Positions 1 to 5,360 are shown, counted from the first letter of the stretch. The stretch: 5,360 nt of DNA from Euryarchaeota archaeon UBA538 (GCA_002499325.1 DALC01000061.1:1-5360), one strand, 5' to 3'. Numbers and translations: made by a program. The notes: a model not told the origin generated them from the sequence alone.

Positions 1-302
1 TTCTTCCTACAAACAGACCATGTTCTAATTCTTTCAGGTGAGCCAATATCTACTGTAATTCCATTTGGACTATTTATTCTAGCACCCCAAATTGGAGAAA
101 GTACAGTCTTTTCCAATGGGACCCTAGCCATTGCACCAGGGTTAACCAGACCAGCACACTGAAATGGCCTCCCAATTTCTGAATGCTCTTCGATGATAAG
201 TACTGAATGACCCAACCTTCCGAGATTCCACCCTAGGTATCCCCCTATGGGACCGGCACCGATAATAACGGCGTCATAGAATTCCTTGGAAGGACTCCCC
301 AT
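1..302 (-). CDS. Geranylgeranyl reductase family FAD-dependent oxidoreductase, N-terminal part (cut by window edge)
   Basis: Translating the minus strand from the ATG at 302 gives about 100 residues that stay open to the window edge; the C-terminus lies outside. Seen: an N-terminal Rossmann FAD-binding motif GAGPIGG (residues 15-21, GxGxxG) after a hydrophobic strand, then strand 2 ending in acidic E38/E39, then IGRPFQCAGLV (43-53). That last block, with its conserved Cys49, is characteristic of the geranylgeranyl reductase family. Known for the family: in archaea these flavoproteins saturate the geranylgeranyl chains of ether lipids at the membrane; relatives act on bacteriochlorophyll or quinone side chains. 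Members are usually about 400 aa, so roughly a quarter is visible. It starts 19 nt after the topA stop on the same strand, so co-transcription with topA is likely. The exact substrate cannot be read from this part, and another FAD monooxygenase-like paralogue remains possible. Confidence 0.85.
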   Translation of the reverse strand, partial: MGSPSKEFYDAVIIGAGPIGGYLGWNLGRLGHSVLIIEEHSEIGRPFQCAGLVNPGAMARVPLEKTVLSPIWGARINSPNGITVDIGSPERIRTWSVCRK

Positions 303-321
303 CAATACCACTCCACGCACT

Positions 322-2589
322 CTACTTTTTTCTACTCTTCTTCCTTAGTGATTTTAGATTCGTGATTATTTTACTAGCATCTGATTTGCTCACTTCACTC
401 ATTTCTGCTAGGTCTGCCATCGCGAGTACATCGGCTATTTGTATGCCTAATTTTTCTGACATATCTATAATGAGTTTTACCTGTGCTTCGGAGGCAGGCA
501 ATGAGTTGTTATTTTCCTTCATCAGTCCTATCAAATCGCTAGCAGAACCATCTCTTCCGCCTGTCAGTTCAGTTAAATCTTTTACTCCAACCAAGGACAG
601 GGCCTCTTCATGAGACATATTTGATTTTTCGATTAATGAGATTAAGTAACTTAACTGCTTCTCACTAGGTTTAGTAACTATTTTCCCCTCTTTGGCCATT
701 TCTTTGAGCTTTTCTATTATTTCACTGGCTTCCTTTCCTGATATTTCAGAGATTAATTTTCCATTCAAAATAATATCTTTCTCACTTTCCTCCAAACTGG
801 ATATCTGATTTTCTATGGAATATTTCTGTCTAGGAGTAGGTTTTCTACTCTTGATCTCTATAGCCTTTTCATGAGCTTCTTTGAATGAGGTTGAGAATCT
901 TAACCACATGTCCGAACCAGTAACCATGCCCTCTTCTACAGAGTCTAGTTGCTTCTCCATATCCGCTGTGAACTCAGATGAAAATAACTCTATTTCACTG
1001 TCTTGGTCGTTGTAAATTGGAGCAACCTCGGTCCACAATAGCATCCCGTTTTCAGTAGGCGATAGGGATCCGTTGTCATTTGTTATGTATTTCCTATCAG
1101 ATAATTTAAGGACGGTGCTAACATATGTTGAAGGGCGTCCAATACCGGCATTTTTCATCTTCTTGACTATTGAGCTTTCAGTATACCTTCTAGGTGGTTT
1201 AGTCTCATCAGTGGTCATTTTTGGATTCTCATCTATTTCATCAATTTTCCATACCGAACCTACTGTAAGCCCGAATTTAGGCACATGAGTCCTTGGAACC
1301 GGAAGGAACTCTGAGGACGCTATCTCCCAACCTGGATGTACTCTCCACGAAGCAGTACCCGACAGGACAAGTTCAGAGTTTTTTACAGATGCACTTATGT
1401 CTCTCCTTTCCCTTACCGAATCTGACATCTGGCTAGATAAAAATCGACCTCTTATTAGTCGATATAATTTGGTAGAATCATTATCTACATCTGTGGGCTC
1501 TACTAATTTTGGATCTGTCGGCCTGATAGCTTCATGAGCATCTTGGACATTAGTACTGCTCTTCTTGGCGTCGGAACCAAGAGCCCCCGGACCCAAGTAA
1601 TCTTCACCATATTTTTCAACAATAATCTCCCTAGCAATGTCCCTCGCGCCAGAGCTTGTCCTAGTTGAGTCAGTTCTGATGTAAGTGATATACCCTTTAT
1701 TGTAAAGATCCGAAGCAATTTTGCTAGTTTTTGACATCGACCAACCCAATGAGCTACTGGAAGATTGAAGCAAGGTATCTGTAGTGAATGGAGGGGAAGG
1801 TTTACGGTTTGTCTTTCCATTCCTAATTGACACTAGTTCGAAACTTCCGGAGTTTCCTAGTGCCTTGAAAGCATCTTCTGCAAGTACATGATCGAATGTT
1901 CTATCAGAGAAAAACTTACCATTATCATCTCTCCATGCTTTATCCTCATTACTTTCATGAAACCTAAATTTGAACGTATAACCATCACTAATTGTATGAA
2001 CTGTATGATATGGAATCGGTACATGCTCGTTTCTCTCGTTCTCTCTTTCAACAATATAACCTAGCGTGGGTGTCTGGACCCTGCCCATCGATCTCAAATT
2101 CCAGCTTTTAGCAAATTTTGAGCATCTGAAACCCACTAGCCTATCCATGAATCTTCTGACCTTTGCAGCGTCCACAAGTCCTTCATCTATATCTCTGTGA
2201 TTTTCAAGTGCTTTCTCAACAGCTTCCTTAGTGATTTCATTGAAAGTTACTCGAGTAACAAACGGGAACTCCGAAAAAATATGCATCAGTCTCCATGCAA
2301 TAAACTCACCTTCTCTATCTGGATCGGTTGCGATGTACACCTCACTTACATCTTTACTTCTGGCCTTGGTTAGTAATGTATTCACCACTCTTTCTGACCT
2401 TTCAGTCCATTCCCATGGCGGGTCAGGAAGCTTTCCTTTCTCAGACGCCCACATGGCTTTATTGCCTTGATTTCCACTACGGGGAAGATCCTGTACGTGC
2501 CCAAAACAAGCTTCTACAATCCATCCCTTGCCCAAGTACTTCTTGACGGTCTTACCCTTAGCTCCAGACTCCAGAATCATTAGCTTCAT
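322..2589 (-). CDS. topA: DNA topoisomerase I (type IA, bacterial TopA type)
   Basis: A 755-aa protein that relaxes negatively supercoiled DNA by single-strand passage through a 5'-phosphotyrosine intermediate. Seen: a TOPRIM domain with LESGAKGKT (catalytic Glu7) and the metal-binding ATDPDREGE motif (D89, D91, E93); MGRVQTPTL (168-176) of the cleavage core; the active-site block YITYIRTDST with catalytic Tyr303 and Arg305; QDAHEAIRPT (349-358); and GIGRPSTY (482-489). These match bacterial TopA rather than archaeal topoisomerase III. The core ends near residue 580. The tail has no zinc ribbons: the protein has only two cysteines (C28, C155). Instead, residues 586-749 form three degenerate helical repeats followed by a basic end, RKKSRKK. 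The ATG at 2589 is chosen because MKLMILES places Glu7 at the usual distance from the N-terminus and no in-frame ATG lies just upstream. It is probably co-transcribed with the downstream flavoprotein gene. Confidence 0.96.
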   Translation of the reverse strand: MKLMILESGAKGKTVKKYLGKGWIVEACFGHVQDLPRSGNQGNKAMWASEKGKLPDPPWEWTERSERVVNTLLTKARSKDVSEVYIATDPDREGEFIAWRLMHIFSEFPFVTRVTFNEITKEAVEKALENHRDIDEGLVDAAKVRRFMDRLVGFRCSKFAKSWNLRSMGRVQTPTLGYIVERENERNEHVPIPYHTVHTISDGYTFKFRFHESNEDKAWRDDNGKFFSDRTFDHVLAEDAFKALGNSGSFELVSIRNGKTNRKPSPPFTTDTLLQSSSSSLGWSMSKTSKIASDLYNKGYITYIRTDSTRTSSGARDIAREIIVEKYGEDYLGPGALGSDAKKSSTNVQDAHEAIRPTDPKLVEPTDVDNDSTKLYRLIRGRFLSSQMSDSVRERRDISASVKNSELVLSGTASWRVHPGWEIASSEFLPVPRTHVPKFGLTVGSVWKIDEIDENPKMTTDETKPPRRYTESSIVKKMKNAGIGRPSTYVSTVLKLSDRKYITNDNGSLSPTENGMLLWTEVAPIYNDQDSEIELFSSEFTADMEKQLDSVEEGMVTGSDMWLRFSTSFKEAHEKAIEIKSRKPTPRQKYSIENQISSLEESEKDIILNGKLISEISGKEASEIIEKLKEMAKEGKIVTKPSEKQLSYLISLIEKSNMSHEEALSLVGVKDLTELTGGRDGSASDLIGLMKENNNSLPASEAQVKLIIDMSEKLGIQIADVLAMADLAEMSEVSKSDASKIITNLKSLRKKSRKK
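325..834 (-). repeat. Three degenerate helical repeats encoding the TopA C-terminal tail
   Basis: Protein-level repeats within topA, residues 586-755. Each unit is about 45-52 residues, starts with a (T/S)xxQ-type helix and closes with a shared pattern: LISEISGKEASEIIEKLK (612-629), LTELTGGRDGSASDLIGLMK (672-691) and MSEVSKSDASKIITNLKS (730-747). The common core is (I/L/M)-(S/T)-E-(I/L/V)-(S/T)...(A/S)S-x-(I/L)-I-x-x-(L/M)-K. Units two and three also share PSEKQ (641-645) and PASEAQ (698-703) openings. Similar SEKQ...ASxLI modules occur at the ends of various replication and phage proteins, but I cannot name a family with certainty. The role is inferred to be DNA or protein contact, replacing the zinc ribbons of bacterial TopA. 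Confidence 0.65.
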
Positions 2590-2604
2590 GTTTACACCAT
2601 CATT

Positions 2605-2646
2605 GGCTTGGAATAATCAACCCCCAGAATATTCCCCGTATAAACA
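2605..2646 (-). promoter_or_regulatory. Candidate topA promoter (archaeal TATA-like)
   Basis: Two AT-rich elements upstream of topA read on the minus strand as TTTATAC (about 2638-2644) and GATTATT (about 2611-2617). The first would start transcription roughly 25 bases downstream, leaving a short leader; the second sits about 24 bases before the ATG and would give a leaderless transcript. A weak GGTG lies 6 bases before the ATG. An 8-bp palindrome GAATATTC (2627-2634) sits between the two elements. This rests on spacing and composition only. Confidence 0.35.
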
Positions 2647-2668
2647 TGAGTAAGGTCCGAGCATTACA

Positions 2669-2693
2669 ACGCGCGCGCACGCGCACACACGCG
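2669..2693. repeat. Alternating purine-pyrimidine (GC/AC)n tract, Z-DNA prone
   Basis: Twenty-five consecutive bases alternate strictly between purine and pyrimidine, built of (CG)n and (CA)n steps; alternation breaks at 2694 (GA). It is the only such tract in the window and contrasts with the AT-leaning surroundings. It lies between the stop of the 135-aa gene (2699) and topA (start 2589), about 25 bp upstream of the outer TATA-like element. Sequences of this kind are the classic formers of left-handed Z-DNA under negative supercoiling. It may also be neutral simple-sequence DNA. Confidence 0.85.
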
Positions 2694-2698
2694 AGATG

Positions 2699-3106
2699 TT
2701 AGTAAATTCTTGACTTTGATTCATCCCATATTTCTTCTGAACCCGGCCCTCCACAACCTATGCATCCAGGGTAGCCGGCCATAGCTAATTCGAGTACCAT
2801 CTTACTGAAATCAGCCCAAGAGTCACCAGTCACAGATTTGTGGGATTTGACCCAGCAGTATTCTTCTGATTTCTCTTCTTCACCTATGTAGAAATTATTT
2901 CCTGGGCACTCGAGTAGGATTTCATGCGATTCTATATATGCTAATTCTGGAAAGGTTATCTTAGATGGAACGTTGTCGGAAATATTCAAAATCAATTCAA
3001 TCGCAACTTCTGAGATATTTCTATTCAGATACAGTATTCCACCCTCTGATCTTAGGAATCTCCTTGCGGCCTCTCGTAAAGAGTCAATATAACTGGCCAT
3101 ATGCAT
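2699..3106 (-). CDS. Uncharacterised 135-aa protein with a CIGC motif
   Basis: I do not recognise a family. The 135-aa product has no signal peptide or membrane segment and appears soluble and acidic. Seen: an N-terminal helix SYIDSLREAARRFLRSEGG (5-23), a central alpha/beta-looking region, then FSKMVLELAMAGYPGCIGCGGPG (100-122). Cysteines lie at 67, 84, 115 and 118, so the CxxC plus two further cysteines could bind metal or form a disulfide, although a zinc site is not proven. The natural composition, full use of the strand between topA and pyrD, and lack of a competing plus-strand gene support a real gene. The start may be M1 (3106) or M3 (3100), where MASYIDSL looks like a natural N-terminus. 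It lies 109 bp upstream of topA on the same strand and is divergent from pyrD. Confidence 0.7.
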   Translation of the reverse strand: MHMASYIDSLREAARRFLRSEGGILYLNRNISEVAIELILNISDNVPSKITFPELAYIESHEILLECPGNNFYIGEEEKSEEYCWVKSHKSVTGDSWADFSKMVLELAMAGYPGCIGCGGPGSEEIWDESKSRIY

Positions 3107-3142
3107 GCGAGGTACACGTAACTATTGAATGGTACTTTACAT
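3085..3142. promoter_or_regulatory. Compact divergent promoter region between the 135-aa gene and pyrD
   Basis: Only 22 bp separate the two divergent start codons (3106 minus, 3129 plus), so each promoter must overlap the other gene's first codons. Plus strand: CAATATAAC (3085-3093) would place a start near 3115, a short leader before pyrD. Minus strand: GTAAAGTA (about 3133-3140) would place a start near 3109, an almost leaderless transcript. Overlapping short palindromes CATATG (3098-3103) and GCATGC (3103-3108) lie over the minus-strand start. A GAGGT at 3109-3113 is too far (15 nt) from the pyrD ATG to be a normal ribosome binding site. Assignment is by spacing only. Confidence 0.3.
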
Positions 3143-4256
3143 CCCGCGTGATGTGGGACTAGGCTGGAAGATATTTGCAAGGCCAATTATCTCAAGATTG
3201 GACTCAGAGAGATCCCATGATTTGGCGCTCTCTACACTATCTAAATTTGACAGATCACAATACGGCAAGTCATTACTCAGTGGTATGTATCAGTCCCCAG
3301 AACTGCCAGTGCACGTTCTGGGTAAATTATTCCATCATCCATTAGGCCTGGCTGCTGGCATGGATAAGGGTGCAAAGGCACTTAGCGCATGGCCAGCCCT
3401 AGGTTTCTCTTGGATAGAATACGGTGGGGTAACGAGATTCCCCCAAGATGGAAACCCCAAACCTCGAATGTTTCGAGCTAATTCTGAGAGGGCATTAGTA
3501 AACAGCATGGGATTCAATAATCCTGGCGCTTCTTCGGTCAGAGATTCACTGGTTACAAGATATGCTTCTGGTAATTGGCCAAATGTACCAGTAGTTGCTA
3601 ACATTGGGAGGTCTAAGAAAGTCAACAATGAGCAGGCTCCATCTGATTATGCCTCAACCCTGGACACACTCTGGAATCATGCCGATATGTTCGTACTCAA
3701 TGTTTCATCACCAAATACTCCCGGCCTAAGAGATTTACAACATGAAGGACTCCTCAATGAAGTTCTTGGTGAATGCGCTGGAATAAGGAACAGATACGAA
3801 TCCCATAAGCCAATCTTGCTTAAGGTATCACCCGACTGTTCTGATGATCAAATTATGGAGATTTCCGATATAGCATCTAGGAATGGACTAGACGGAATTG
3901 TAGCTACAAATACGACAATTACGAGGCCTGAACCCAGTAATACTCAATCCAGAATCGCTTTCTCACAGAATGGTGGCGTATCTGGTAAGCCTCTGCAGAA
4001 GAGATCCTTAGAAGTAATTTCTAATCTTTATGAGTATAGCGATGGAGATATGACCATAATTGGGGTTGGGGGAATAGACTCACCTGACAGCGCATGGCAA
4101 GCCATAACATCCGGTGCAAGTTTAATTCAGTTGTATTCGGCCTTGGTTTTCAATGGACCCGGGGTTACCTCCAGCATCGTCAAGGGCCTCAAAAAGAAGG
4201 TTTCAGAAAACGGCTTTAGCGGTATTTCCGAAGCTATCGGTTACGCCCATCGCTGA
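3129..4256 (+). CDS. pyrD: Dihydroorotate dehydrogenase (quinone), class 2
   Basis: Oxidises dihydroorotate to orotate in de novo UMP synthesis, passing electrons through FMN to membrane quinone. Seen in the 375-aa product: an N-terminal segment LGWKIFARPIISRLDSERSHDLAL (11-34), matching the helical membrane/quinone-binding extension of class 2 enzymes; LGLAAGMDKGA (72-82, with Lys80); GNPKPRMFR (108-116); MGFNN (127-131); LNVSSPNTPGLRDLQ (190-204), where Ser194 is the catalytic base; LLKVSPD (230-236, Lys232); IVATNTT (257-263); NGGVSGKPL (281-289); and the FMN phosphate motif IIGVGGI (310-316) with GASLIQLYSALVF (329-341). Serine in SSPNT, rather than the class 1 cysteine, plus the N-terminal extension decide the class. 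A TGA lies directly before the ATG at 3129, so translation cannot start further upstream. Length is typical. ccmE follows after 45 bp on the same strand. Confidence 0.96.
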   Translation: MVLYIPRDVGLGWKIFARPIISRLDSERSHDLALSTLSKFDRSQYGKSLLSGMYQSPELPVHVLGKLFHHPLGLAAGMDKGAKALSAWPALGFSWIEYGGVTRFPQDGNPKPRMFRANSERALVNSMGFNNPGASSVRDSLVTRYASGNWPNVPVVANIGRSKKVNNEQAPSDYASTLDTLWNHADMFVLNVSSPNTPGLRDLQHEGLLNEVLGECAGIRNRYESHKPILLKVSPDCSDDQIMEISDIASRNGLDGIVATNTTITRPEPSNTQSRIAFSQNGGVSGKPLQKRSLEVISNLYEYSDGDMTIIGVGGIDSPDSAWQAITSGASLIQLYSALVFNGPGVTSSIVKGLKKKVSENGFSGISEAIGYAHR

Positions 4257-4301
4257 TGATTACTTAGAAACTGTCTTCAAGTAAACTCCAGTCCAATAAT
4301 C

Positions 4302-4685
4302 ATGACTCTGTCACGAACTAACAGGCTACTTGCCGTAGGCGGTTCGATTTTGGTTCTAGTAGTTATGATGCTGGCTACAGTAGACCCCCAGACTCAATAC
4401 TTCGTAGATGAAGTAATGGAAAATCCTGATGACTTCGAAGGACAAGTACACCTCAGGGGTAAAATTGCCAATGGTTCTATTGATTCTGAGAACTATACAT
4501 TCATACTTGCAGGTATAGAACATGAACTGTTTGTAGATTTCTCTGGAACAGCAGTTCCAGATGGCTTCAACGAGGGTAAAACAATTGCTGTGAAGGGGGC
4601 TCTAACATATGATACAGGAGGTTGGATACTTGAAGCAAAGGAGATTCAGACGGGATGTCCATCGAAGTATGTATCAGCAGAGTGA
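4302..4685 (+). CDS. ccmE: Cytochrome c maturation haem chaperone CcmE, CxxxY variant
   Basis: A 127-aa membrane-anchored protein. Seen: a short basic N-terminus (RTNR), one transmembrane helix (about 10-26, AVGGSILVLVVMMLATV), then a small beta-barrel (OB-fold) domain outside the membrane with VHLRGKIANGSI (49-60), FILAGIEHELFVDFSGTAVPDGFNEGK (67-93) and VKGALTYDTGGWILEAKEI (97-115). The last two correspond to the family's F-x-V-x-Y-x-G-xxPDxFxEG and VxGxL...AxxxxxK blocks. In bacterial CcmE, haem attaches covalently to His of HxxxY; here the position is Cys119 in CPSKY (119-123). Cys119 is the only cysteine in the protein. Cys-type CcmE is known from archaea and some sulfate reducers. Its job would be to carry haem to apocytochrome c. 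No other ccm gene is in the window. An unrelated OB-fold membrane protein is less likely. Confidence 0.85.
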   Translation: MTLSRTNRLLAVGGSILVLVVMMLATVDPQTQYFVDEVMENPDDFEGQVHLRGKIANGSIDSENYTFILAGIEHELFVDFSGTAVPDGFNEGKTIAVKGALTYDTGGWILEAKEIQTGCPSKYVSAE

Positions 4686-4691
4686 CTCCCG

Positions 4692-4704
4692 ATTCTTTGA
4701 AATG
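4692..4704 (+). promoter_or_regulatory. Possible promoter element of the SRP RNA gene
   Basis: TTTGAAAT (4696-4703) is centred about 26 bases before the predicted RNA 5' end, the distance expected of an archaeal TATA box, but it matches the TATA consensus poorly. It lies just after the ccmE stop, so read-through from ccmE could also supply the RNA. Confidence 0.25.
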
Positions 4705-4870
4705 GACACTCTCTCCCCGACATATGGGCTAGGGGGGGTGTTGACGTACTCTATTTTTCACAAATCGTCGATAATGGTGGCCTGAAGTCCGAGGGCGGCG
4801 TAAACGAGCCATTGTGGACTCGTCGGTTAACTACGACGCCTCGCCCCCAAGAGATGCAGGTTGTTGGAAT

Positions 4871-4890
4871 GATGTTCCGGAGGGAACATC
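4871..4890 (+). other. SRP RNA helix 6 (SRP19-binding hairpin)
   Basis: GATGTTCC (4871-4878) and GGAACATC (4883-4890) are perfect complements enclosing GGAG (4879-4882), a GNAR tetraloop as recognised by SRP19 in archaea and eukaryotes. Bacterial SRP RNAs generally lack this helix, so it supports an archaeal source. Confidence 0.9.
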
Positions 4891-4912
4891 AGACCATCCT
4901 AAGCCCGGGAAC

Positions 4913-4940
4913 CAGGTCAGGCGCGGAAGCGAGCAGCCCG
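4913..4940 (+). other. SRP RNA helix 8 (SRP54-binding S-domain core)
   Basis: Contains the near-invariant asymmetric/symmetric loop sequences and GGAA tetraloop of SRP RNA: GGTCAGG, then CGC-GGAA-GCG, then AGCAGCC. SRP54/Ffh's M domain binds here. Confidence 0.95.
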
Positions 4941-5036
4941 ACCGGGGATGCTGGATGCCTTGGGGAAGCGGGGCTGAGAAGACTGACGTAAAACCCGCAT
5001 TGATGACGAACGTCCACCGAGGACATGCCCAATAAT

Positions 5037-5360
5037 CTACAGCAGATTTTTCTCTAAACCGCCCATATTGCAAATTATGGAGAAATGTTCTTTTGAAACA
5101 GGCTGGACAGACAATCTTTGTCCTTTTCTTAGTAGTGGCATATCTCCCAATGCACCATTATTTCGTAATTCGGGAAGGCTTACTGTATTCAAATCATACA
5201 GAGGCTCAATATCAACCATTACCCACCTAGGATTTTCCGGAGAAGCCTTGGGATCGAAATATTTTGATTTTGTATCCTGAGCTGTGAAGTCAGGATATGC
5301 ATCCTTACAAACTCTGGCTACTCCAGCTATGTGCGGTGGCTTACAATTTGAATGATAAAA
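5037..5360 (-). CDS. EVE-domain protein, C-terminal part (cut by window edge)
   Basis: The minus strand is open from 5360 to a TAG at 5037-5039, giving 107 residues; the N-terminus is outside. Seen, numbering from the window edge: FYHSNCKPPHIAGVARV (1-17), DPKASPENPRWVMVDIEPL (36-54), then LRNNGALGDMPLLRKGQRLSVQPVSKEHF (64-92) and a final GG. These blocks match stand-alone EVE-domain proteins (usually about 150 aa, YTH/PUA-like fold, including human THYN1): the FYHSN strand, the PRWVMVD strand, and M-x-LLRxGxRLSVQPV near the end. Known for the family: the fold binds modified bases, such as 5-methylcytosine derivatives in DNA, or RNA; cellular roles are poorly defined. An apparent ATG at 5219 is internal (Met48), not a start, because the domain continues upstream. 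The gene converges on the SRP RNA gene with about 5 bp between them. Confidence 0.9.
   Translation of the reverse strand, partial: FYHSNCKPPHIAGVARVCKDAYPDFTAQDTKSKYFDPKASPENPRWVMVDIEPLYDLNTVSLPELRNNGALGDMPLLRKGQRLSVQPVSKEHFSIICNMGGLEKNLL
5047..5055 (+). terminator. T-rich terminator of the SRP RNA
   Basis: TTTTTCTCT begins about 16 bases after the predicted RNA 3' end. Archaeal RNA polymerase terminates at such T-runs on the non-template strand. The run lies inside the last codons of the convergent EVE gene, where it is antisense to the codons for residues EKN. Confidence 0.5.

Larger units (their letters stand above)
4726..5031 (+). ncRNA. ffs: Archaeal signal recognition particle (7S) RNA
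   Basis: RNA scaffold of the signal recognition particle, which binds SRP54 and SRP19 and targets membrane and secreted proteins. Seen: a 5' end GGGCTAGG and an Alu-domain stretch (4732-4795, including TCGTCGATAA and GAAGTCCGAGGG) that lines up with archaeal SRP RNAs as I recall them. Helix 1 pairs TGGGC (4725-4729) with GCCCA (5027-5031). Part of helix 5 pairs CCCCAAG (4845-4851) with CTTGGGG (4959-4965). Helix 6 is a perfect 8-bp hairpin with a GGAG loop (4871-4890), the SRP19 site. Helix 8 is the universal SRP54 site: GGTCAGG (4915-4921), a CGC/GCG stem closing the GGAA tetraloop (4925-4928), then AGCAGCC (4932-4938). The length of about 306 nt suits Archaea. Ends are accurate to a few bases. 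Short open frames across it are chance. Confidence 0.95.

Noticed and set aside
362..2546. Several open frames of 65-105 aa on both strands inside topA
   Set aside because: They are out-of-frame shadows of the strongly conserved topA frame and show no protein family features.
2627..2634. Palindrome GAATATTC upstream of topA as an operator
   Set aside because: Eight base pairs in AT-rich DNA is expected by chance and no second copy is seen nearby.
3335..3628. 97-aa minus-strand frame within pyrD
   Set aside because: It is antisense to conserved DHODH motifs, which fully explain the sequence.
4781..4800. GAAGTCCGAGGG resembling the first conserved block of RNase P RNA
   Set aside because: The other RNase P blocks, such as ACAGAA, are missing, while SRP helix 6, helix 8 and terminal pairing are present; archaeal SRP RNA has a similar GAAGCCCGAGGG segment here.
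4814..5073. Open frames of 73 aa (plus) and 80 aa (minus) across the structured RNA region
   Set aside because: They overlie the SRP RNA helices, have GC-rich, low-plausibility composition, and match no protein; the RNA explains the sequence.
5037..5219. A separate 60-aa gene starting at the ATG at 5219
   Set aside because: The frame stays open upstream to the window edge and encodes the preceding part of the same EVE domain, so this Met is internal.
5068..5280. 70-aa plus-strand frame at the right edge
   Set aside because: It is the antisense shadow of the EVE-domain gene, whose motifs run continuously through the region.

Overview
The window looks like a piece of genome from a planktonic, aerobic euryarchaeon, most plausibly the Marine Group II / Thermoplasmatota lineage. 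The evidence is a geranylgeranyl-reductase-family flavoprotein (archaeal ether-lipid chemistry), an RNA gene that reads as a typical ~300-nt archaeal SRP (7S) RNA, short spacers with TATA-like rather than strong Shine-Dalgarno signals, a bacterial-type topoisomerase I, and a CcmE of the archaeal CxxxY variety. The placement in Marine Group II is inference; archaeal origin is fairly secure. No mobile element, CRISPR array or tRNA was seen.

Layout from left to right. At 1-302 (minus strand) is the N-terminal third of a geranylgeranyl reductase family FAD protein, cut by the window edge. Nineteen bases upstream of it on the same strand lies topA (322-2589), a 755-aa type IA DNA topoisomerase I with no zinc fingers and a distinctive C-terminal tail of helical repeats; the two could be one transcription unit. 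The 109-bp gap upstream of topA (2590-2698) holds TATA-like sequences and a 25-bp strictly alternating purine-pyrimidine tract. A 135-aa minus-strand gene of unknown function follows (2699-3106). It is divergent, across only 22 bp, from pyrD (3129-4256), a class 2 quinone-dependent dihydroorotate dehydrogenase. Downstream on the plus strand are ccmE (4302-4685), a haem chaperone with Cys in place of the usual His, and the SRP RNA gene (about 4726-5031). The right edge (5037-5360, minus strand) carries the C-terminal half of an EVE-domain protein that converges on the SRP RNA gene and leaves only about 5 bp between them.

The genes are mostly housekeeping: membrane lipid saturation, DNA supercoiling, pyrimidine synthesis coupled to respiratory quinone, cytochrome c maturation and protein targeting. 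They form no single pathway, although PyrD class 2 and CcmE both imply a respiratory chain. I found no convincing new system. The points most worth a second look are the Z-DNA-prone tract beside the topA promoter, the repeat tail of TopA, the CxxxY CcmE without visible partners, and the uncharacterised 135-aa protein.
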